A DNA stretch of 64,000 bases from Lingula anatina (Eukaryota; Brachiopoda; Lingulata; Lingulida; Lingulidae): positions 1 to 64,000 of the forward strand of contig NW_019776119.1 in assembly GCF_001039355.2 (NCBI RefSeq). Direction: 5' to 3'. Both the position numbers and the translations under genes were made by a program. Numbering within the stretch: position 1 is the stretch's first letter; each line of letters starts with the position of its first letter. The notes beneath the pieces were generated by a model. The model searched no databases. It was not told where the DNA came from and worked only from the letters and a program-made list of their open reading frames with translations. This document shows positions 13,201 to 24,031 of this stretch, one piece after another.

Positions 13201-16200
13201 TTTTGTGAAACTGGCCCCTCATCCTGCGAACCTTTCGAGATACGGAGCCCTGGTCCACCAGTATTGGGCAGTCTGTCTTGCTGTGTGTCTGTCTGCCCGT
13301 CTATGTAATCTTGTCTGGTCATCTCATCCAAAAGTATTGATAAAAGTAATTAATCAATTTCAATGAATATTTACTTACATAGACACCTTTACTGTAACAA
13401 TTATTGTAAATCTTGAACTTTTTCTATGTTTTTATGCGTTTTCCAAATTAAAAAAAAAAAAACATTTGGAATTTGGGCTTTTTTCTGGTGTTTTAAAGTG
13501 CAACTTGGTAGGTAAAAATAAACTGTAGACTATGCTGAAAATAAAGCTGACAACATGACCTACATTGCCCACCCTTCGTATTTTGACATTTTACAGACCG
13601 TTTAGTTAATTACATAACATCGTAATATTGCATTTAGAATGTGGGAATCCCCATGGGGTTTCCTGACCTAGATGACCAGAACGAGGCTGTGACGTCATCT
13701 AGGGAAGACATGGCTGGGAGTAGCGCTTCTACACGCGAAACTTATCAAGATTTGAGTAAAAATGAAAGCTGGTCGGAGACGAATGAGTCGTTTTTTAAGA
13801 AGAGGAGGAGGGTATCCTGAGTTTGAACGACGTGGGGCAAGTTTTGTCGCAGGTGAAACCCTACGTTTTGGACCGTAGCGCCGGATGCAAGTAGCAATGC
13901 CAGTGCTGCGGAGAGCAGGGAGTGCGTTCGCCGTGAAGACCGACGCAAAACAGGTGAGTGGTATGTCCGTTTTTTTCTGAATAACCTCGTGAGATAGTGG
14001 TGAATTACTCAGTAATGGGACAATTTTGCTGTGCTCTACACAATGTGCGTTTTGTTGAACGTCTGTTTTATTCTACTTTCCGACCAGTAGTATTACAGTG
14101 AAATAAGGGGATAGTTCACGTATCATAACAATACATGGAACAATCAACACGTACACATCTGATATTTACATGATGTACATATGTACCAGTACACGACAGA
14201 AAAATGAAGTAAAGCAATGTTTATTTGAATTGGGTTTTTATTTATGTCAATTGAAGTGGTCCCAGCAGTTACCCAACACAATTAGCAGCCCACATTCCTT
14301 CAAGTATAAATTAATCTAAATTCACTATAATTCTCTATTCACTTTCAAGTGCAAACAGTCATTGAGGTGCACGCCAAATGTATAACATATACATATATAA
14401 ATTCTTGAAGTGCATGTATAATGTATATAGAAGAAAGGTGCATGTAAATCATGTATTTTTATTTTCAAATATGGCCCATAAACATTACTGGCAGGGCAGA
14501 GTAATTTTATGATCTATTTATTTGTATACACATTGAATACATTCACTGTTAGATGTTAGAATACTTTATTGGCATCCAAATATAAGATGGGCCTAGTTAA
14601 AATATATTTATAACCAAGATTTTTGGAATAAAATTATTTGCCAGGCTTGCTGGTCATTGTGATGTAATGTTGGATTACATGTTGGATTAGTTAAGAAGGG
14701 AGACTCCCTGTGGTTGGCAGCAAGTGCTTGGTTATAAAAGTAATTTTAATTTGCAACCATAATTTTGGATCAATTAATTTAATTTAATTACAGGTGCACC
14801 TGTGGACATTGCCCAATCCTGCCAGGTGTATCAGAAAATGTCTGCTGTCATGAAGTAGTAGTTGTAGTACAGGACAAAAGCAAAGAGGAGAATGTGCAGT
14901 GCATAACTGACCACCCAGGGTTTGAGCCAGTCTGCCTGAACAAGTGGGTACTCGAAACTGCTTGGATGCAGTTCAGGCAGCAACATGGGGGGAAAGCCTT
15001 TGAAGGACGAGAGGATCAAAGACTGAGGCACATAGCTTACAGAAAATTTGTCCGCTGGGTTTGGGGGTGGCTGAGTAAGAAGATTAGGGTCACAATGCCC
15101 AGTTGTGCAGTTAGCTGCATAGGAGCCCACTACCCCCACCTTCAGAAGAAGAGCACTTCACTGGCTTCAAAGACCAGTAAACTTTACATATCCAATTAAA
15201 CTGAAAAAAGGACATGGTGCATTGGTCATGTTTAAATGAAAAGTGTGCTTGATACACCAAGAGGCACCAAAATGTTAATTTTCAAGAATAATTTCAAAAC
15301 AAAAACTTGAGAAAATGGCACCTTCCAAAAACAAAGTTTTTGTTGACTGTCAGTATACTTATATTACATGTAACAAAAGAAACTGCCCTGAGACACACCT
15401 GTAGAGGAGTACACAAAATCGAAGTTTTTTTAATTTTTGATTACATGTAATGTCGTTATTCATGACCCAAGATTAAATGAACTTGTTTGGGTTTCTTGTG
15501 CACAGTTTATCTATCAGCTCCTCTTTATCAATATCTGGTTGCCCTGCAGCTAGAGATTCAGGGATTCCTTGAGTAAATTGTTGATGTTTTTGCCTGGCTT
15601 CTGCTTTTTATACGGCAAGGTATTTTGTAATGTCTATGAGTTCTGTTACATAATCTGGAATACAATTAGCAAGAATAAATGTATGTATATATGAATATGT
15701 ATACATGAGACATGTAAATGAATGCATGCATCTGCAAAAGAAATACTGTTTACCATGTTAAAATAAGTAAATAAAGATAGTAAAATTGATATAAAAAAGA
15801 ATGAGCAAATGGATATTGCTGTTACTGCTCAACAATTTGCATTAGCAACTGCCAATTTTTCTTCCATTTTTCTGTCTTCCTTTTTTTTCGGGGGGGGGGG
15901 GGGACTCATGCACACTAACCTGTCGCACTTTATCACCTGCAGTATTCTGAGGTTCATAAATTTTCTCCGACATTCTCTCTATTTCTAGCACTGAAATATG
16001 AACATAACTCTGACTATGAACTCTGCCTCTTCCCCGACTTGAACGATTCTCTGATGCGGGCGGATAGTGGGCACCGCCCTAGGCGTCCGTCTTGGTAACC
16101 TAAAAGCGCAAAAATGTATTACAGTCGGTAAATTTAGAAATTGAACAAGCACATACCACATTGCTGAAATGCATGACACGCCAGTTTCGGAGTCAGCTGG

Positions 16201-19200
16201 CTTCCGCTGATCGTTACGGTCAAAGCTTTGGGAGCTTTAGCACAGAAAAATTGCACAAAATAGCCTCAGCATGTTATTAATAAATAACTTGCTCAATACT
16301 AGATTAACGCACAATGTACCAAGTGGTCATTATCTTATTAAAATGAAAACAAAACGAAAACGCGAAGTTAGTTCATTGAGATCGGCTCTTAACTCCGAAA
16401 TCACAGACATATCGCTATAAATCCGTCGCGAATCAGGGTAACCGTAAAATTAAAAATGTTACAAGTCTCAGACGAAGTTGTAAGATTAAGATAAAAATGA
16501 CCAAAATTGTGAACTTACTGAGCAAAAGCATGCCGAATCTTCATTTGCTGTCCCTCGTCAAAGCAAGCCTCCTCGAAATGAGCTCTACAGTACATATATC
16601 GCCGAGTGGTTTGCGATAGCTGCTTTCGCGTCTAACTCCCATACTCTTGTCAAATTGACAAACTTTTTCCACTTCTGTTCTGGACCACTTCTAGCTCTTT
16701 TGGAAATTTGTGCATCAAAATACCTTCATTTTCACTAGTGTTCGAGCACCCGCCGACACTACTACGTCTAACCTTGTTTACTGTGTCTCAGAACTGACGG
16801 GTTATCTAAGCGGGGCCCCGTCTGAGGGGTTCCTCTCATGACGTCACGAATATTTCGCGAGAAAGCGCTGCACGCTCAATTGACATTGATTGGGGAATTT
16901 GTGAGCATTCATTTTAGGTTCATTTGTTTTGATTAACATCGTGTTAGATGTCTGGAACTTAAAATACGAGAAAAAACACCTACCAAGTTGCACTTTAATT
17001 AGCTTCAATGAAACTTAACAACAGGCATTAGGTTTGCACACCTGATGCTTTATTTATGATATGTTAATTTGATTACATGTTTTGCAAATTAAAAAAAAAA
17101 TTATTGGGATCTGAAAATTTTCCAAAAACATTTTCTGGCAATTTTAATCAGCATCAATGAAACTTAACATGTATGGAGTTAACACACATTTTGTTTATAA
17201 TATGTTAATTTGATTTCTGCATGCATACCAATTTTGATCTGTAATTGCAGCAACTTAAGGCAAGCTTACCAATCCTGCATCCAATTAAGGTCACCATTTC
17301 CATTTGTGATAAAAAATAATTTCAAGTGAATAATCACTTAGCATATTTAATCTCATATCATGGCCTCTTTGTTAACCTCAATGTCGCGCAGTTTAGAAGA
17401 TTAAGAGATTTCCCCAAGATGATCTAGTAACCTTATCTCATAGGGTGCCTTTAAAGTGGATGAATATATGAGTCATTCATACTTGTAGAATTAAGTGCTT
17501 TTTCTCTATTAGCTTTTCGCTCATTCTAAAATATTATTGGTGCTATGCTGTTTTTCTTTTTCTTTTCTTTTCTTTTTAGATGATGTCCTGTAAAATTAAT
17601 TGGATGAGAAATTTTTTTCAGCAGCCTCTTCCTCAGAGATTTTGTTCTTGGTGTTAGTCTAATTTTTTTCTAAATTATGTTTTGTTTTTTTTTTTTTTGT
17701 TTTTTTTTCATTGATAAGTGTAATTCCTTATTAACTCACCTTCACAGACACTCAAGTATTCTTGAAATTTTTTATTTACTTTCACATTAGTCTTATTAAA
17801 TGTGGTTATCTATCTTTGAAGGGGTACAGAGTGCATTTCACTTTTATAAAGCATATAGAAAAACTTCCTGGAAATTTCAGAAAGATATACCTTATCCAAA
17901 ATCTATGCAGAAGTTCTTAATTCTTAGGATTTTTTTCTATGCAAAGGTTTAAAACTCCTTGTGTGCATCTGATATTTACCTCCACCAAGGAGGTTATGTT
18001 TTCATCCCTGTTTATTTGTTTGTCTTTCTGTCTGTCTGTCATCAACATAACTCAAAAAGTTATGGACCGATTTTGATGAAATTTTCAGGAACTGTCAGAA
18101 GTGGGCCAAGGAACAGATGATTAGTTTTTGGTGGTGGTCCAGATCAATAATAATCAAAAATTGCTACCTTGGTGGGGGTCTGTGCTCTCGGAGTGCTTTT
18201 CTAGTTTGTAAATATTCTGTTTTATCATCTAATTAAAAAATTTTAAAGGGAAGTGGCAATATGATTCAAGGAAAGAGAGCATTACTCCTTAACTAAGTGT
18301 AACTGAAACCATTGATATGTTTTAAGTTAAGTATTGTTAGCAGACAAAAAAAAAGAGCTTAGGAAAAAATGCTGGTCAGTTTTGCTTTAAAAAAGATGGC
18401 TTATTAAATATTTAGGAAAAAAATTATGGACCATACCAAACGTAGCTCTTGATACATAGTGCAGAAAGTGATAAGAGATATTTGAGAAATTGCGATTCTG
18501 GATTAAGTTTTTTCTGTAAATAAGCATAACAGTGGTTGCAGTGGTTATGTATTAACAAAAATAAACACCACTATTCTTGTGGCAGAGTGGCAATCTTTAA
18601 TTTTTCACCACTTGCCAAATTGGGCATGGAAATTAGGCCAAAGTAAATGCTAAAAGGATACCAATAGTCCACTTTTGGCCAATTTACTATGCACAAGCAT
18701 TTTTTAGTTGGCAAAATCTCAAATTGGGACCTGTTTCACAAAATAACTTAACTTTGTCTAAAGAAATAAATCTGTAATAGCCTAATCAAATGAAATATTG
18801 CACCTTTTTAATAAGAACAAATTCCTGGTACTTAAAACCTGTGTAATAGTTATTCTATTTTAGTGCACTGATTTACATCTAAATTGAAGTAGACCAGAAT
18901 TTTAGTCTATAAGTAAAGAGCCATCTTTGAGCATAAGGTGTTTTTGTGAAACTGTCCTCATTACCCAATAACATATTAGATTTTCAGCTTCCAAGGGGAA
19001 GAAAAGAAATAAAATTCGAGAGGAAAGTTTTTCAAATTTATACAGAAATTTAGGTGTTGTATTTATGCCCCCAGACCCTCACAAAAAGCACTGTTTCCAT
19101 GGATTTTGCATTTTCATAACTGTTTTTTATAGGTCCACTTTCATCTCTTGGCATTGAAGACTGTTTTTAACACTTGGATGGACAGTATCAGTTCTTTTGT

Positions 19201-22200
19201 TATTTTTGGGACCTGTTTTTTTTTATGTCCTGGAAATCTGTCATGTGCCTGATGAACAGGGAGTTCTGCCTATGTATAAAGATACCATATTTGTCAGCAT
19301 TGAAAATAATATAGACAGTACTTTTTTTCCTTATCAGCTAAATACAATTTTCAAATAATGTAAGTATAACAGTATTTTTTGGTTAATAGGTAGGCTGATA
19401 GTTCCTGAGGGCAAGAAAATTAATATAAAGATCAAAAGAATGTCCATTGAATATTTTTCCATATCTAATCCCACAAATTTCTTAGAACTACTCTCTTGAT
19501 TTGTAAACATTAACTTTCGAGAAGTTATGGTTGGTGACATTATTCATTATGGGTTAAGATTTATATTCTTATAACCCATTTATTATGTTGAAACGTGCCA
19601 GAATAAGACACCAAAGACACCAATTGGTTTTTAAACAACTGGCAGTGGCAGACATTGCCTGTACGGCTTTCAAACTCACCTTCTTGTTAGACTGAATCTT
19701 CCATGTTCCAAAAGTTTCTAAGTAGAGTCTTTTATCTTTTGTACGATATTCACTTAATGTAACTCCGAAGAGTAAAACATTGACACGAAAATATTCTGTC
19801 CATTAAGGATAGTGTTGGAGCCTCAAACTGAATCAGTCAAGTAGTTTCCCCCTAATACTGGGGACATTTGTAGATCCTCTGATTTATTTATGAGTGACAG
19901 TATCACCTCCCACTTCAGCCGTCTTATTATTATGCTAGGCAAGCCATAATGGGAGTATGGTACAGCTCACAAGGTTTACCTAATTTTTCACTGCATTCTT
20001 TCGGCCAACTTTGTGGTTACAGTTAACAACGGGCAAAACTTGACTGGAACGCAAGGGTGGTAAGATCCGTAGCTAATTGTTCCTTGATGAAAAGCCATTA
20101 GCCAACTTGTCAAGTGACTGAAAAGAGTCATTTGCATGATACGACTGTCATGTTTTTGGCGTGTTTGTGATGTCATATAATTCCTGGTTCAGATGAAAAT
20201 TCCCATACCCACCTTAAGTTGTTAACTTTAAGATTTGGGTGGACTGTGAGAATTTTAAGCAAGATAATATGAACATCCCTTGGAATGTTGAGTCATTTTT
20301 TTTTTCTATAGACTCTGGAATTAATGACTCATGGAACCCATTTTGTTCTGCAGCTACACCTACTTAACATAATTACCTCCCAAACTTTGATGATGCTGCT
20401 GCACGTTTGGATTGATATAAAAAAAAAGAATAATGCATTAATAATGACTTTCAGACATTATAGGAGAATATTTTAATAATTGATAGCGATAGCGGAATAG
20501 CAGTTTTCTTTTCTGTTAATAATGAAATTAACATTCAGCATTGAAGCAGAAAGTTACTTGTTTGCAAACTCTATTTTCTGTTCTATTTTGATATTGTCTT
20601 TGTTGATAGCATTTTATCCTAGTTTCATTTACTTGATGTTGACACTTACACAGAAATTAACAAACTGCATGCATGTTTGCACCCACACACATGCATGCAC
20701 ACACGCATGCACATACACAACATCAACATTGTCAAGCATTTTCAAGACTGTATGTTAATTGAGTCCTATATCTAGAACAACCTTGAAGAGTTTTTGTGCT
20801 GAAGTTCATATGTTATGCATAATAACAAAAGGTTATTCCAAGCACAAAAGCTTCTCCTTATAAACTTCTTGAAAATCATGGCCATAAGTGGCTTGATTAT
20901 TCTTATAAGGGAATATATCACTTTTTTCTTCCCTTAACTTAAAAAATACTTATATACAGAAAATTTATGAATGAAAATTTGAAAAGGTGAATCTTGAGCA
21001 CATGAAAATTTTTTTCCGCTTTTTTTTTTTTTTCATGAAACTATGCCAAAGTTCTATGTTGAATAAAAATCATGTGTTTACAGTGTTGAACAACGACCAT
21101 GCTGTGCTTGGTGTCAGCTGTTCAAGATGCTCTACAAATTTGTTATTGTTTTGCTGCCTGACAAGAATAATAATGGATTACAAGAAACAAAGTAAAAAAA
21201 AAATGCCTAATTTATTCAGGGGAGATCAAGCTTGCTACATAATGCCTTTGATATTGGTCAGAGTTATTTATAAATTTTGATTGCAATATTTCATGGCCAT
21301 TAACCTTTTCTTTCTTGTCAAATGTAGTACTTTCTTTGGATGGAAATGTTTTAGGGGCTTATGATATTGACCTTTATTTCGCACATAATAGTGTCCACCT
21401 GCGCTGGAGACATGTGCTTTGTTATAATGGCTCTGATACGTGAGGTGGAAGTCAGAAATTTAAACACAAAAGAGGTGGAATTTTATCGCAAAAAAAAAAA
21501 AAAAACAAAAAAACAAAAAAAAACATTATTGTGTAATTGACACATTTTCTTGTTCTTGCATCTTCTCTGTATTGCTATTTTCAATGCTTCAAAGTTCCAA
21601 ACTCAGAAATAACCTAATTGTATGCAGCATCAAGCAGTTAGTTTCGTATGTTCCTTGGATTTGAAATTTCATGTAGAATTGCAAGTTTTAAGAAGGTTTA
21701 TGGACATCATTTTTTAAAGAAGCACAGGGCTGTTCAAATGAAGAAATGAAGACTTGGGCTAAGTCTTATGAACTGATCTCTGTGTCCATGTATTTGATGA
21801 TTTTATTTCAGTTTTCAATGAATACTAAATTGTTGTTTTCATTGAGTGTGTGCATGTGTGCTTAATGCATGTGTGTGTGTGTATAATTGATCCAGAACTT
21901 TCAATTGAGTGCCACACACTTGTTAATCTTTTTTTCATTTTTTGTATAAGATCAAATATCTGAACTTGTTTTGATCAATTTGCTGTTATTTATTTATTTA
22001 TTTATTTATTTTGTAGTTATCAAGCCTCAAAGTTGACTTGGCACAGAAGACGCCAGGAATAAACTATGGAGGTCAGGTACGTAATACATCACTTGCATCA
22101 ACTTGCACTGGTTGGTATTGGATTTGCATGCCACTCTACATTGAGATATGAACAGTGTTAACCATAGAGTCACTTTAAATATAATGGAACTTTGACACTT

Positions 22201-23997
22201 CAGAAGTAACTGTATTCAGATTTGCAATTATAATCCCCCAAAATTGATACTTGATTTCAGCATTGTAATGGAATAGACGGGTGGAGCAAACACTTAGTTT
22301 TAATTGGTATATACATATTAAACTTTAAGTTTATCATATATTACATGATTTTTTTCAAGTTTTTTTAGATGTATTTATTTATTCCTGTTAGTTATTATCT
22401 TTTTCAGGAGCTCATGATACAGCAGTTGGAAGATGAGATCAAAAGACTACAAAACAAACTCGCTGGCAGACCTGACCCCATGATCCCTGACCAACCAATC
22501 AGAGGCCCTGCGGAAGGTGCGACAGTTGATCAACTTCGTAGCAAGCTAAAACAAGCTGCCAAGCACATCACGCAGTTGGCGAAAGAGAAACAACAACTGA
22601 TAGAGGTTGGGAACAGGCAGAGGGCAATACTCATGAATCACGGTGGGTCAATTGTGAAAAAGGGAGAGAGTGGCACAGGGCACCATTATTTTAAATAAAA
22701 AAGTATTCTTTTCAGCATGTAGATGAAACAAGAATGTTTTTCTTTAAGGTTGTTTGTCTGTTTAAGTTAAAAAATAGACTGAATTTTGTAGAATGTTATT
22801 TATAAACAGATGACAAAATAAAGTTTTTCTGCTCTAAAAATTATATGTTGCCATTCATGAATAAAGAATTTCTGGTGACTTGGATATTTTTGTATAGATT
22901 TGGTATTATAATACTTTCATGCATTAGATAATTTTGGCGTTGTGTAACAAAGAACTATATTTCAAATTATTGTGACCAGTCCCTTTTTTTAATGCATTTT
23001 CTGCTGTCCAGTCAAGTTTTGCTCAGCACTAATATTATTACTGGTATTAAAGAGTAATATATAGTTTCTTTATGACAGCAGATGAGATCAAGTTTTTTTC
23101 CACTCCAATATTTCAGTGTCTATTCTCCTCTTGTGAAAAGACTGTGACCATTTTAGCAGAATTTACACATCATGAATTTCAGGCATAAGGCTACCCACCC
23201 CTCCCAGACTTCCACCCAAAGTAATGCCACTGCCAGCACCTGCTAAACCAGTGGCAACAGGCAGAATATCACAGGCAGTGCAGAATAAACTTACAGAGCT
23301 TGAACAGCTGCAGTATCAACTCACCAAGCAGGTAAAGTAGATTGGAAACAAAAAGATTTGTTAGAAAGGAGATGGTGGAAAGGGAAACTGCATTTATTTA
23401 TCTATTTATTTATTTTCATGAAAATAGCTTTAAAATTGAGACGGACATGTTCTTTAATTCTCTTGCAAAACTGATCCACGCTTTACATCTTGTTTACAAA
23501 TATAACAAAGATAAAACAATCTTTTGTACTTAAGTATCTCATTGTTTTATTGTCAGGAAAATTGCGTTGTAGTTTATGTTGTTTTCAAGGAACAGAACAA
23601 CATCATCTTTGTGTATTCATTGTAACTGTGCACTTTCTGTTGTTCTGGTATATTTTGTAAATGTAAGTAAAATAAAAAATAACATCTTTATATCATGAAG
23701 GAATTAGCCCAGCAAAGAAGGGCACCTGCAGGAGATGAAGCCATGACAGCCATGCTTCTAGAACCCAGCTCCAGTGAGAGCCAGGAAGAGGAGTACAGAC
23801 CACAGTCCATTCTGAAGAGACAGCAGTCTGATGTGGAACAGAATTACCAATATGGCTATCCAGGTATGGAACAGAAATGATGGGGAGGGGGGGGGGTATT
23901 TGTGACCAGGAAAATAAATGAGATATATCTGAAAAAATAACAGCTCTGGCATCATAATAACCTATTTCAGTTCCAAACAACAAAGTAAATAAGACTA

Positions 23998-24031
<34 letters not shown>

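Larger units (their letters stand above)
13497..16994. mobile_element. Kolobok-like TTAA DNA transposon carrying P2X7-domain and THAP genes
   Basis: The 3498-bp element is bounded by perfect 17-bp inverted repeats (AGTGCAACTTGGTAGGT at 13497-13513, its complement at 16978-16994), flanked on both sides by TTAA (13493-13496 and 16995-16998). The neighbouring repeat junction at 17141-17160 looks like the same site without the insertion and has a single TTAA. Inside are two convergent genes: a P2X7-type domain gene on + and a THAP-domain gene on -, each starting near one end. THAP plus TTAA is characteristic of Kolobok; piggyBac also uses TTAA but has no THAP domain. No DDE catalytic domain is recognisable, so this copy is non-autonomous or its partner is decayed. 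Frameshifts in both genes indicate an old, inactive insertion. Confidence 0.75.

Noticed and set aside
13745-13948. Minus-strand frame opposite P2X7-domain exon 1, with a hydrophobic start
   Set aside because: It is the shadow of exon 1 on the other strand; the splice logic supports the plus strand.
13953-13954. CAG|GTGAGT as the donor of P2X7-domain exon 1
   Set aside because: It looks strong but leaves the wrong phase for exon 2; the donor seven bases later (GTATGT) restores the family Trp codon and the frame.
14831-15139. 102-codon minus-strand frame
   Set aside because: It is the antisense shadow of the intact P2X7-domain exon 2.
13497-16994. piggyBac as the class of the TTAA transposon
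   Set aside because: piggyBac shares TTAA but does not carry a THAP domain, and no piggyBac-type transposase motif is visible.
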